This document shows positions 37,224 to 45,586 of a DNA stretch of 64,000 nt, one piece after another. The notes below the pieces were generated by a model. It saw only the letters and a program-made list of their open reading frames with translations. It searched no databases and was not told the DNA's origin. Position 1 is the stretch's first letter, and every line of letters begins with the position of its first letter. This DNA is from an uncultured Paracoccaceae bacterium (GTDB lineage Bacteria; Pseudomonadota; Alphaproteobacteria; Rhodobacterales; Rhodobacteraceae). The stretch is taken from assembly GCA_947495295.1 (NCBI GenBank), contig CANLYJ010000001.1, positions 682,001-746,000 on the forward strand, read 5' to 3'. The translations under genes were made by a program, and so were the position numbers.

Positions 37224-39167
37224 ATGACTACAAAATCCGATCAGGTTACGCGCCTGACAATACAGCAACCTCTGCTGAAAGGTATTCCGACCGATCCTAG
37301 CGAACTTGAAATCCTTGAGTTCATACGTTCGAAAATCAAGAATAGCATCGACGCTGTAGAAAAGAGCAAAACCATAGAAGCACTTGCTCAAAACACTGCT
37401 TTGGGGAAGCGCGAAATCCAGAAGCTCTGGAAGGCAGAAACACTTTCTCAAAATGTGCCAAAAGGTTTCGGGCACTTTTGTCCCACTACGGATGACAATT
37501 TTGATGAATTGATCGAATACGCATGCAAACGCGTTGCCGATACCAACACGCCAAATCCTTACATTTTCCATCGTGGAGGAGAATTGGTCGGGGTCATGCG
37601 CGACGAAGAAGGCCGTGCAGCAATTGTTCTGATGAACAAGGCGTTGTTCAAGCATCATCTGAACAACGTCACCAAATTCAAAACCTCTAAAACCGTCGGT
37701 GATACGGTAATTGAGCGTCTGGTTTCAATTCCGGAAGAAGTGGTCGACTACGTCTACAACGGACCGCGTGATACTTATCCGCCGCTGCGCCGCTTGGTGA
37801 CAGTACCGACGTTCACTCATGGAAAAGCGTTGACGAAACCCGGATATCAGGACGGTATTCTCTATGATTCAGCAAAAGGAATTTGCATAGATGCTGTGCC
37901 CAGCGCGCCTGATGATGCTCTGGTGAAGCAGTCCCTCGCGGCATTCGTCGACTTGTTCGGCGACATGTCGTTGGACGGTATGACCCGTGATAAATTCGAG
38001 GAAGCCATCGAAACCGGCGCGGCGACGCCATCCTTTGCGCACTTGCTTTCATACATGCTCTCGTCGATTGCTCGCGAAATGATCCAAGGACCATGTCCGG
38101 GCCATCTAATGCGCAAAGATCGCCCGAGATCGGGCGCAACACTTTTGGCGACATCGGCTGAGCGTATTGCCACTCTTCAACCGCCAGCGCCGATGGTGCT
38201 GCCACTGAAAGAAGATGAAGTTCAGAAGACCTTGATCAGCGCGCTTCTCGAAGGCGGTAGCTACATTTGCTTCGACAACATTGGCAGCAAGGGTGAGGTG
38301 GATTCAGATTCACTCGCAGCAGCTATGACCGCCTATCCGCGTTACAAAGGCCGCTTCCTTGGTGCAAGCAAGGTGGTGTCTGCGCCTGCGACCGCAGTAT
38401 GGGGCTTTACCGGAAACCGCTCTGCGCTATCTCCTCAGTTGGCCGAACGCATGCTACTCGTCGAAGTCGATCCTCGTGTCGAAAACCCGGGAGCGCGACC
38501 TCCCAGCCAGTTCAAGCACAATATTCCTACTGAGATCGAAAATAACGGCGCATATTACTTCTGGTGCCTGCTTGTCATAGTTCAGAACTGGATTGCCAAA
38601 GGGTGTCCGGAATGGACGGGAACACCGCTCGGTGGATTCGAGCGCCATGCTGCCGTCGTCGGCGGAATGCTCGAAGCAGCAGGGGTCAAAGGCTTCATGG
38701 AAAATCGCGAGAAGCTCGCATCACTCGTAAAGACCGAAGACCCGGTCAACGACTTTCTGGATGCTTTGATCGCTAAACATGAGGCCGACAATTCGACGGT
38801 CTTTAAAGCCGGCGTGCCGCAAGTTGAAACTGGGCACCAAGTGCTTTCGTTCCGAGAGGTCCTCGAAGAAGCCGGTATCGCTATGAATGGGTTCGGATAC
38901 AAAATCGGACCTGATGGCGAAACGTTCTACCCAGTTGCTGCCGACAAGAAGATTGCTCAGCACATCAAGAAGTATGTCGGAACCGTCCGAGAGGCCGACG
39001 GGACCAACTATCGCCTAGTCGAAGTTGAAGGCACGTCGCGAAAGACGGGTAAACTCTACAAGCTTGAAGCCGCGAAGACTCAATTGACCGATACGGCTGA
39101 GCGCAAATCCTCTGCTACTTTTGACCCCACACGCCAACGCCGTCGCTCCAAAGTGAGCTTTGCTTGA
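37224..39167 (+). CDS. AAA/primase-helicase-like replication protein with degenerate Walker A
   Basis: About 647 residues from the chosen start. The central region (about 230-420) is arranged like the AAA/helicase core of plasmid or phage replication proteins. It has a P-loop position PRSGATLLATSAERIA, a Walker B-like ICFDNIG, and a sensor/arginine-finger segment FTGNRSALSPQLAERMLLVEVDP. The canonical G-x-G-K-T is replaced by SGATL, so ATP hydrolysis may be impaired or unusual. The start is uncertain: ATG codons at 37068, 37134 and 37197 are also in frame, but the N-terminal 52 codons look non-coding. It is followed by a strong terminator. Confidence 0.6.
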   Translation: MTTKSDQVTRLTIQQPLLKGIPTDPSELEILEFIRSKIKNSIDAVEKSKTIEALAQNTALGKREIQKLWKAETLSQNVPKGFGHFCPTTDDNFDELIEYACKRVADTNTPNPYIFHRGGELVGVMRDEEGRAAIVLMNKALFKHHLNNVTKFKTSKTVGDTVIERLVSIPEEVVDYVYNGPRDTYPPLRRLVTVPTFTHGKALTKPGYQDGILYDSAKGICIDAVPSAPDDALVKQSLAAFVDLFGDMSLDGMTRDKFEEAIETGAATPSFAHLLSYMLSSIAREMIQGPCPGHLMRKDRPRSGATLLATSAERIATLQPPAPMVLPLKEDEVQKTLISALLEGGSYICFDNIGSKGEVDSDSLAAAMTAYPRYKGRFLGASKVVSAPATAVWGFTGNRSALSPQLAERMLLVEVDPRVENPGARPPSQFKHNIPTEIENNGAYYFWCLLVIVQNWIAKGCPEWTGTPLGGFERHAAVVGGMLEAAGVKGFMENREKLASLVKTEDPVNDFLDALIAKHEADNSTVFKAGVPQVETGHQVLSFREVLEEAGIAMNGFGYKIGPDGETFYPVAADKKIAQHIKKYVGTVREADGTNYRLVEVEGTSRKTGKLYKLEAAKTQLTDTAERKSSATFDPTRQRRRSKVSFA

Positions 39168-39204
39168 ACGAAATTGATTGAGCTGAATTCGCGTTCACAA
39201 GAAT

Positions 39205-39226
39205 GGGCCCACACGGGCCCCTTTTT
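39205..39226 (+). terminator. Rho-independent terminator after the replication-type gene
   Basis: GGGCCC pairs with GGGCCC around the loop ACAC and is followed by CTTTTT. It lies 37 nt past the stop codon of the replication-type gene. Confidence 0.8.
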
Positions 39227-39711
39227 GTTTCGATTGGTAGCAGCATCAAGATGGCGCAGGCCTGCACCCATCCTGCGGCGTACCTGCTCTTTCCCCAAAC
39301 ATACTGCTTTGTTGAAGTATTCAATGAATATCGGTGGCAGGTTAGCAGGTTTCTGTTTAGCTATTTCCAATCAGAATAGGTTTTTCGGAAAGACGGATTT
39401 TAGAGAATACAGTATCCGGCAAACAGGCGGTACGTTGCCCTGCAACCCTCCACCCTGCTTCCAATACTTGTGCACAGAAGGCACAGGAACGAATGCCAAT
39501 ACATTCAGCAGGCACGACTTGACCACCGATGACGTTTGCTCAGCATTCTTGCAGGGAAAACCCGCTGATTGGCTTAAATCAGCGGCGGAGAACAAAAAGC
39601 TGGTCAATGCTGACTAGGTTGATCTTTTCTTAATTTCCCTTCCGTGCCGATGGAAATTGAGTGTTTCCAAAAAATCATTGCATTTCAGTAGGTAATGAAG
39701 CTTGGGTGGTG

Positions 39712-39747
39712 TATAAACTGGCCTAACGACCGTTACGTCAGTTTATA
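39712..39747. repeat. 9-bp perfect inverted repeat upstream of the serine recombinase gene
   Basis: TATAAACTG at 39712-39720 and CAGTTTATA at 39739-39747 form a perfect inverted repeat with an 18-nt spacer. It ends 15 nt before the recombinase start codon. The spacing and position suit a resolvase dimer site that serves as recombination site or autoregulatory operator. Function is inferred. Confidence 0.6.
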
Positions 39748-39762
39748 AATCGCGAGGCGCTA

Positions 39763-40446
39763 ATGAAGATTGTTTCCTACATCCGAGTCAGCAGTGAAAA
39801 GCAGGGGCGAAGTGGCCTTGGACTGGAAGCCCAACAATCGGCAATCGATGCGTATGCCGCCGCTAACGCGGCTGAGCTCGTTGCATCTTTCGTTGAAGTT
39901 GAATCTGGTCGACGGAACGATAGGCCACAACTTAGCGCGGCTTTAAAGCAGGCGAAGCTAACTGGCAGCCGATTGGTGATTGCCAAATTGGATCGCCTCA
40001 GTAGGAACGCTGCATTTCTGCTGAATCTCCAAGAGGCGAAGGTTGACTTCGTCGCATGTGACAACGCAAACGCAACACCCCTAACAATCGGCATTCTGGC
40101 TCTGGTGGCACAAGAAGAAGCAAAGGCCATAAGTGAACGTACAAAGGCGGCTCTCGCGGCGTGCAAGGCTCGCGGCGTACGGCTTGGCAATCCAAACGGC
40201 ACTGCCGCCATCAAACGTGCGAATAAAGGCAATTCTGCATCGTGCGCGCGTCAGCGCGAGAGAGCCAACGAACGAGCAATTGAGTTGGAGGAGGTTCTTT
40301 CCGATCTTCGGAATAGCGGGATCACAACGCTATCTGCCCAAGCAAGCGAGCTGAACCGAAGAGGGATCAAAACGGTTCGTGGAGGACTCTGGCACCCCAA
40401 AACGGTTGCGAACGTGCAAAAGAGGTTGGATGCGTCAATGGTGTGA
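39763..40446 (+). CDS. Serine recombinase (resolvase/invertase family)
   Basis: A 227-residue site-specific recombinase. The catalytic serine is in YIRVSSEKQGRSGLGLEAQ (Ser10 or Ser11), and the catalytic-domain segment KLDRLSRNAAF with LVAQEEAKAISERTKAAL follows. The C-terminal part, about residues 160-227, carries a helix-turn-helix-like DNA-binding region (GGLWHPKTVANVQKRL). The length is that of small resolvases. GAGG lies a few nt before the ATG, and the upstream inverted repeat is a candidate binding site. Confidence 0.9.
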   Translation: MKIVSYIRVSSEKQGRSGLGLEAQQSAIDAYAAANAAELVASFVEVESGRRNDRPQLSAALKQAKLTGSRLVIAKLDRLSRNAAFLLNLQEAKVDFVACDNANATPLTIGILALVAQEEAKAISERTKAALAACKARGVRLGNPNGTAAIKRANKGNSASCARQRERANERAIELEEVLSDLRNSGITTLSAQASELNRRGIKTVRGGLWHPKTVANVQKRLDASMV

Positions 40447-40693
40447 ACTGACCTACGCAGTTACCTGAGGTCGCGCCGACTTTGGATCAAACTGTATGCA
40501 GAGCCGAACGACACTGATCCCAAAATTTTCTGGGACCCAGACAGGGAAGGTAGCCTGATTTTCTCAGGCCGGGAGGGCGCTGCCTGTGCGAAGCTGGGTA
40601 AACGGACGTTTGACTTCGCAACAAGGGGACCCAGCCGTCAAATTCACCCCCCCCAAATTTTCAAATTTCCGCCCCTCAAAAATTTTGAAAATT

Positions 40694-42082
40694 CTACACG
40701 TCAGGTTGACGGCTCCAAGCGATATCTTTGGCCATACGCTCATCATGCTCTGCGGCTTCGGCTTGCTCGACACTGTCCTCGCGAAGCCACTCCATCACTT
40801 CACGTTCGGTGCGTCGTTGCCCTTTGGCATCCGCCCGTTCGTGAGGTTGATCCAATCGTTCGTTGAGTTCCTTTTGTTTGCGCGCTTTTTGAAGCTGTGC
40901 ATCTTCTAGGCTCGTGACGAAATCTGCCCATTCTTGCATTACTTTCAAACGCTGGGGCAAAAGTTTCGAACGTAGATACGCTGCGTCTTCGGGCTTTTCG
41001 ACAACATGCTGGATGCATCTTTTTTGCATATCAATGTCGCAGACCTGATTGTCCCCGCACCATGTCCCAAAGGTCGCTCTGAACCCGTGTGGCACGGCGT
41101 GCCGTCCGTCGTTGGCATTCCATTTGTTGTCCTCAAGCCAATCGCCCCAAGTATTGGCTGATATAACCCCGTGCTTTCGAGCCGCTGGCGATGGGAAGAC
41201 AAAGTCGTTGTCTGCCTTGAAACTCTCCTTGGCGAACTTGAGCAACTCAATCGACTGTCGCGCTAGGGGCGCTGAAAAACCGATGTCGCCTTTCATTCTG
41301 CTAGGCGGGATATCCCAGACCTTCTTTTTCCAATCCACTTCTGACCACGTCATCTTTGTTACGTTGGATGTTCTTGGAAGGTTCAAGAGATAAAACTTAA
41401 AGCCGGTGTAAACGACTGAGTCGCCGAGAGAGACCCAGAGTTTTGGCATGAGTTCCCAATCCAGCGAGGGATGATTGGTGTTGGTTCTTCTAACGTGTGG
41501 GAGCATGTGCTTGATGCTCTTCTTAACGTCTGCGACGTCATGGAGAACATCTGGGGTTCTCGCCTTTGCATTGGTCATGATCTGGGACAAGCGGTCGTGT
41601 GCTTTGCGCCCTGTGTCTGTCTTCCAAATTGGTTTCAACACATCGACCAAGTCGTCTAACGTGAGTTGCGCCACCGGCTTATCGCCGATCTTGGGAATAA
41701 TGTGGGTGTTGATCGGACTCAGCCACCGGCCTGCCAGTCCGCCTCCCTTCAAGCCTTCGCTCTTCAACTCAAAATACTTGTCGGTCGCCTCCCGAAATGT
41801 CTCCGGCCTCAAAACCTGTTTGCGCTCGGTACGAGGGTCTATCCCTTGCGCTACCAGCTTCCGGCAACGCTCGTGCTCAATGCGCGCTTCCGCCAACGAA
41901 ATCGTGGGATAGGAACCAAGCCCCATTTTGGGTCGCGGGGTATCTCCCGGTGGCGAGGACCACCGATATTTCCAACTCTTCGTGCCTGTCTTTGTGACGT
42001 CCAAAAATAGCCCACCACCGTCGCCGTGCTCACCGTACTTGGCGTTTCTGCATCGAGCATCTGACAGTAAGTGGCGAGGCAA
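40694..42082 (-). CDS. Tyrosine-type site-specific integrase of the island
   Basis: A 462-residue P4-like integrase. The N-terminal arm-binding domain (RCRNAKYGEHGDGGGLFLDV, GSYPTISLAEAR) precedes a core-binding region and the catalytic domain. The latter shows an Arg in LLNLPRTSNVTKMTW, HGFRATFGTWCG with the His-x-x-Arg pair, and YLRSKLLPQRLKVM with the nucleophilic Tyr. The start is chosen as TTG at 42082, preceded by CGGAG 8 nt upstream; an ATG at 42148 is also in frame but would run through arm-type repeats. The gene sits just inside the right island end. Confidence 0.9.
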   Translation of the reverse strand: MPRHLLSDARCRNAKYGEHGDGGGLFLDVTKTGTKSWKYRWSSPPGDTPRPKMGLGSYPTISLAEARIEHERCRKLVAQGIDPRTERKQVLRPETFREATDKYFELKSEGLKGGGLAGRWLSPINTHIIPKIGDKPVAQLTLDDLVDVLKPIWKTDTGRKAHDRLSQIMTNAKARTPDVLHDVADVKKSIKHMLPHVRRTNTNHPSLDWELMPKLWVSLGDSVVYTGFKFYLLNLPRTSNVTKMTWSEVDWKKKVWDIPPSRMKGDIGFSAPLARQSIELLKFAKESFKADNDFVFPSPAARKHGVISANTWGDWLEDNKWNANDGRHAVPHGFRATFGTWCGDNQVCDIDMQKRCIQHVVEKPEDAAYLRSKLLPQRLKVMQEWADFVTSLEDAQLQKARKQKELNERLDQPHERADAKGQRRTEREVMEWLREDSVEQAEAAEHDERMAKDIAWSRQPDV

Positions 42083-42105
42083 AGTGAGAACTCCGGATAG
42101 TGTTT

Positions 42106-42127
42106 CAGAGGGGGCAGATAAGGGGGC
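42106..42127 (+). repeat. Arm-type integrase repeat, right copy
   Basis: A 22-nt sequence matching 28337-28358 at 19 of 22 positions in the same orientation, located just upstream of the integrase start. Together with the left copy it suggests arm sites bound by the N-terminal domain of the integrase. A third partial match, CAGAGGGGGC, occurs at 42620-42629. Confidence 0.5.
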
Positions 42128-42235
42128 AGTTTTTGACTGATACCCCAAGAATTCGCCAATTGTATGGCAGCTAACATGTTGCTTTTAAGCTATTTTGTAA
42201 ACTGTAGCGAATTCTGATAAGGGTGTAAAATGGTG

Positions 42236-42251
42236 CCACCTCCGGGTACCA
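42236..42251 (+). other. Candidate attR, imperfect copy of the tRNA-Phe 3' end
   Basis: CCACCTCCGGGTACCA differs from the tRNA end CCGCCCCCGGGCACCA at 3 of 16 positions. It lies 109 nt outside the right arm-type repeat. The divergence could mean an old insertion, or that the sequence came from another tRNA gene. Confidence 0.4.
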
Positions 42252-42300
42252 ATTAACAATATGATATGATTGCATTTTCCACTCATGACTGATCCTCGTT

Positions 42301-42465
42301 TCAGTCAGGTTTGACGCCTTTCTGCGAAGGTTTGACACTTTCGGCCCGCCTTCGGTTCTCTTCCTCCAAAGTCGCCATGGTCTCGCGGTTCTTGTCGGGA
42401 AAGTTAGCAGACCGCGAATAGTGCCGCGCCATCGACGGTGTTTTCTGCCCCAGAAGGTCCGCGAC
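42301..42465 (-). pseudogene. C-terminal remnant of a second tyrosine integrase
   Basis: A 54-codon fragment ending in TGA contains VADLLGQKTPSMARHYSRSA, the catalytic-tyrosine end of a tyrosine recombinase (L-G-x-K-T-P-x-M-x-x-x-Y). The rest of the gene is missing and the frame enters unrelated sequence near 42465. It is not the island integrase, so an earlier element lies here. Confidence 0.75.
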
Positions 42466-42616
42466 CCGACTTGAACCAGTTGTCAGAGAAACAGACCTTC
42501 GACCTAGTGAATCCTGCGCTTTCGGTTGCGTAGGCCTTGACCGCGTTGGTCAGGTCTTCGGTACTGACGCCTTCGTGCAGCGCCGCCCTTATGCGCTTCA
42601 GACAGTCAGCCTTCCC
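42466..42616 (-). pseudogene. Fragment of a phage/plasmid replication-type protein
   Basis: The open frame encodes KADCLKRIRAALHEGVSTED and then a segment with TRSKVCFSDNWFKSGR, a C-terminal motif common in phage replication-initiator proteins. The frame switches into the integrase remnant at the junction and no upstream part is seen. Both fragments were presumably fused by deletion. Confidence 0.55.
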
Positions 42617-42775
42617 TCGCAGAGGGGGCCGCAATGAGGGCTGTCCAACGGTAGACGGTTGAAGTAAGAAAAACCGAACGTGCTGATCCCACGGAGGTTT
42701 GAAACCTTTGCCTAAACAGCTTGGGCTGATGGGCTGAATGCCGAAGGGTGCATGCGTTGAAGGAAGGAAGAAGAA

Positions 42776-43051
42776 GTGAACATTGAGCAAGCTAAAGAAA
42801 TCGTCATTGGTGTGGTCAGCGAGGCTTTGGATGGCAAGGCCACGCTAACCGAGGACATGCAGTTGATCGGTGGCGAGTCCCTGCTGGACTCGATGAAGCT
42901 CGTTGAGGTCTGTCTTGCGCTCGAAGATCTGGCTGATGAGCATGGTTTTGAATTTGATTGGACCTCCGACGCGGCGATGTCAAAGTCGCGTAGCATGTTC
43001 CGCAGCATAGGCACCCTTGCGACAGAGTTTGCCAGCCAATCGGAGGCTTGA
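42776..43051 (+). CDS. Acyl carrier protein
   Basis: A 91-residue acidic carrier protein. The phosphopantetheine attachment site is Ser39 in GGESLLDSMKLVEVCLALED, which aligns to the D-S-L motif of ACPs. It starts with GTG, preceded by AAGGAAGGAAG. It is the first gene of a coupled cassette with an SDR, an adenylating ligase and a GNAT, and probably carries the acyl group they handle. It does not look like the fatty-acid AcpP, because the helix-II residues and the C-terminus differ and no fab genes are nearby. Confidence 0.85.
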   Translation: MNIEQAKEIVIGVVSEALDGKATLTEDMQLIGGESLLDSMKLVEVCLALEDLADEHGFEFDWTSDAAMSKSRSMFRSIGTLATEFASQSEA

Positions 43052-43052
43052 T

Positions 43053-43730
43053 TTGATTATTGTCACTGGAGCGAGCAGAGGTTTAGGAAAAGCCATTACG
43101 GAACGCCTCATTGAAAAAGGCGAGAAGGTAATCGGCTTGGCCAGGTCGAAAGACAGCATGGACGTCGAAGGCATTGAATGTGATGTAAGTGACTACGCAT
43201 CCGTGAAAGATGCCGCTCGTCAAGTGAAGCGCATGAAGCAGCCAGTCAAAGCATTCATCAATGCTGCTGGTGTTGCATCGATGAATATGGCCGTCACGAC
43301 AGACGAATCGACTGTTCAAAAAGTTATCCAGACTAATCTTGTCGGAACTATATATTGCTGCCAGCTGTTTGCGCCGATAATGCTGAGGCAGAAGCACGGC
43401 GCGTTTATTAATTTTTCTACGATAGCGGTTGCTTTGGCGTTGAAAGGGGAGTCCGTTTACGCAGCTTCCAAGGCCGGGGTTGAGACATTTTCAAGAACGT
43501 TTGCGAGGGAAGTGGCTGATTTCAATGTGCGAGTGAATTGCATTGCACCGGGTCCCATTCGTACCGATTTATTGCGCGGTATTACGGATGCCCAAATCGA
43601 AAAAATAACATCACAGCAGGTTATCCCTAAGCAGTTTGAAAAAGCAGATGTCTGCGACTTGGTGGAACTCCTTATTGATGAAAGGGCTTCATCGCTTAGT
43701 GGGCAAGTCCTTAATCTGGGAGGTGTCTGA
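43053..43730 (+). CDS. Short-chain dehydrogenase/reductase
   Basis: A 225-residue SDR with the NAD(P) motif TGASRGLG, an NAAGV structural motif, and the catalytic Ser-Tyr-Lys (INFSTIAV, VYAASKAGVE). It most resembles FabG-like 3-ketoacyl reductases. The start is a TTG one base after the carrier stop, with GGAGG 7 nt upstream, so a rare TTG start is likely. It would reduce a 3-ketoacyl or similar group on the carrier protein. It overlaps the ligase start by 1 nt. Confidence 0.88.
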   Translation: MIIVTGASRGLGKAITERLIEKGEKVIGLARSKDSMDVEGIECDVSDYASVKDAARQVKRMKQPVKAFINAAGVASMNMAVTTDESTVQKVIQTNLVGTIYCCQLFAPIMLRQKHGAFINFSTIAVALALKGESVYAASKAGVETFSRTFAREVADFNVRVNCIAPGPIRTDLLRGITDAQIEKITSQQVIPKQFEKADVCDLVELLIDERASSLSGQVLNLGGV

Positions 43731-45025
43731 TGGATATCCTCGATCAACTTAAGGAACGGTGGGCTGGCGCTGACAATCCATTTCTTATCCACCCAAAGGG
43801 TGATCTGCGGTTTAGTGAGATAGCAGAACAAGAGTCGGTTGATTTATCTGATGTAGAAGGTGGCGACGTTGTTGCATTAATTGGCGATTTTGATCCCACG
43901 TCGATTCTGACGCTTCTAAAGCTGATTGACAGGAATGTTATTCTTGTGCCTCTTACAATCGATACGCGCGCGCAGCACGAATACTTTTTTGAATCAGCAT
44001 TGGTTGATGTGGTTGTCGAAGGTGATGCTGTCAGGCGCATTGAACATAATCAAAAACATGCGTTAATTGACAGGTTGAGAGATCAGGATCATGCCGGATT
44101 GGTCCTATTTTCTACCGGTACCACGGGCCGCCCAAAAGCAATTCTGCATGACCTGACGTTGTTCATGAAAAGGTTTGAGACGCCACGCCCAACACTCAAA
44201 ACAATAAATTTCTTGCTGTTTGATCATATTGGCGGATTAAATACATTGCTTCACACCCTTTTTAACAAAGGCACTGTTGTGGCACCGACGTCTCGCAGCG
44301 TGGAGGATATACTGGCTACATGTGCAGAACATCGCATTCAGGTTTTACCAACGACGCCGACCTTTCTGCGGATGATGTTGATGAGCGGTCTGATCCCAGA
44401 CCGGGTACCGGATTCGTTGCGTATCATCACATACGGAACAGAGAGAATGGATCAACCCACTCTTGATACGTTTTGTGAATTACTTCCGGACGTTGAGTTT
44501 AGGCAGACATTTGGCATGTCAGAGCTGGGTATCGTGCGTGTCAAAAGTGAAGCGCGAAATAGCCTGTTTATGAAAATTGGCGGAGAAGGGGTGGAAACCA
44601 GAGTAGTCGATGACGTTCTGGAAATACGTTCGGAAACGCGAATGCTTGGCTACCTTAATGCGGATAGCCCTTTTGATGATGAAGGTTGGTATAATACCAA
44701 GGACATTGTTGAAATGCGGGACGGTTACTACAAGGTGACCGGGCGAACCTCCGAGATAATAAATGTTGGTGGGTTAAAGTTTATGGCATCGGAAGTGGAG
44801 CGCGTCGCCCTACAATTTGACGGTATAGAACTTGCGAAAGCAGAGGGAAGGTCAAACCCAATAACAGGTCAGCATGTTGAACTAACCGTCCAGTCGGCAG
44901 AAGGAAAGCAAATCAACAAGACAGAATTGAAGGGCTTTCTAAATGACAACCTTGCAGGTCACATGGTTCCAAAGCGATTGAAGATCGCGAACGTGGCTGT
45001 CGGGCACAGGTTCAAAAGGGCCTAG
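43730..45025 (+). CDS. Adenylate-forming acyl ligase, shortened
   Basis: A 431-residue member of the acyl-CoA synthetase/acyl-ACP ligase family. The P-loop is FSTGTTGRPKAIL, followed by YGTERM, TFGMSE, YNTKDIVEMRDGYYKVTGR and a C-terminal lysine region. It is about 80-100 residues shorter than typical acyl-CoA synthetases, with a compact N-terminal domain. Position after an ACP gene suggests it loads a carboxylic acid onto that carrier. The acid is unknown. Confidence 0.87.
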   Translation: MDILDQLKERWAGADNPFLIHPKGDLRFSEIAEQESVDLSDVEGGDVVALIGDFDPTSILTLLKLIDRNVILVPLTIDTRAQHEYFFESALVDVVVEGDAVRRIEHNQKHALIDRLRDQDHAGLVLFSTGTTGRPKAILHDLTLFMKRFETPRPTLKTINFLLFDHIGGLNTLLHTLFNKGTVVAPTSRSVEDILATCAEHRIQVLPTTPTFLRMMLMSGLIPDRVPDSLRIITYGTERMDQPTLDTFCELLPDVEFRQTFGMSELGIVRVKSEARNSLFMKIGGEGVETRVVDDVLEIRSETRMLGYLNADSPFDDEGWYNTKDIVEMRDGYYKVTGRTSEIINVGGLKFMASEVERVALQFDGIELAKAEGRSNPITGQHVELTVQSAEGKQINKTELKGFLNDNLAGHMVPKRLKIANVAVGHRFKRA

Positions 45026-45028
45026 TAA

Positions 45029-45586
45029 ATGATCAATTTCAGAGAGGTAGAGCTAGGCGATGCCAAGAAGATACTGGATTGGCGCACGTCGGAGCGGGTA
45101 ACCAACTTTATGAATTCTGACATAAAGTATGATCTTGCGGGACAGGAAGATTGGTTATCTTCAAACTTTAATAGGCCAGATTATTATCATTGGATCATAC
45201 AGCATGCGGGCGAGGATGTTGGACTATTGAACTTCATCGACTGGGATGCTGAAGCTAAGACAACATCGTGGGGGTTTTACATAGGGGAAGAGTCGGCTTT
45301 GGGTGTTGGCGGCCTCGTGCCTCCCTACTTTTACAACTTTGCTTTTGGTGTTCTTGGCGTCGATGTAGTCAATGCAGAGGTGTTTTACGACAATACCAGT
45401 GTGATCAATCTTCATCTAAAGCAGGGTTCTCATTTCGATCCGGACAGGGATCACGTGATTCAGAAGAATGACAAAGAGATCCTTATGATATGCATGCGTC
45501 TGAAAAAGGAGCAGTTCATGGCTTCAAAATTTGCACGCCTTAGAAAAGAGCTTCCAATCGAAAAATGGGCTGCAAACCCTTTGTGA
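45029..45586 (+). CDS. GNAT-family N-acyltransferase, PseH-like
   Basis: A 185-residue N-acetyltransferase-fold protein. The start INFREVELGDAKKILDWRTS with a following arrangement of NFMNS, DWDAEAKTTSWGFYIGEE and VVNAEVFYDNTSVINLHLKQG resembles amino-sugar N-acyltransferases such as PseH. It probably acylates a nucleotide-activated amino sugar, with the acyl donor from the linked carrier. It starts 3 nt after the ligase stop. The closest comparison is inferred, not searched. Confidence 0.8.
   Translation: MINFREVELGDAKKILDWRTSERVTNFMNSDIKYDLAGQEDWLSSNFNRPDYYHWIIQHAGEDVGLLNFIDWDAEAKTTSWGFYIGEESALGVGGLVPPYFYNFAFGVLGVDVVNAEVFYDNTSVINLHLKQGSHFDPDRDHVIQKNDKEILMICMRLKKEQFMASKFARLRKELPIEKWAANPL

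Larger units (their letters stand above)
39168..39762. other. Gene-poor gap inside the island
   Basis: Apart from a terminator at its left end and an inverted repeat at its right end, this 595-nt AT-rich stretch shows no open reading frame with a convincing ribosome-binding site and coding-like composition. Overlapping frames of 70-147 codons exist on both strands but look random. Confidence 0.5.
28306..42251. mobile_element. Genomic island inserted at tRNA-Phe
   Basis: The block begins immediately after the tRNA-Phe 3' end. It is visibly AT-richer than both flanks and ends with an integrase gene and an imperfect copy of the tRNA end. It encodes a complete type I restriction-modification operon with prrC, three unknown small proteins, a AAA/helicase-like replication protein, a serine recombinase and a tyrosine integrase. 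Paired arm-type repeats lie inside both ends at matching orientation. The size is about 13.9 kb. No conjugation genes are seen, so it would be an integrative element mobilised by others or now immobile. Confidence 0.75.

Noticed and set aside
39174-39617. 147-codon plus-strand frame after the replication-type gene
   Set aside because: It runs through a strong terminator hairpin, has no ribosome-binding site, and its composition looks random.
40447-40693. Possible CRISPR or regulatory RNA in the AT-rich stretch with several short inverted repeats
   Set aside because: No repeated unit with regular spacers occurs; the structures are isolated hairpins, probably convergent terminators of the recombinase and integrase genes.
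42404-42790. Single 128-codon minus-strand gene
   Set aside because: Only the central part resembles a known protein end, and the frame then crosses into an integrase remnant in another frame, so it is treated as two pseudogene fragments.
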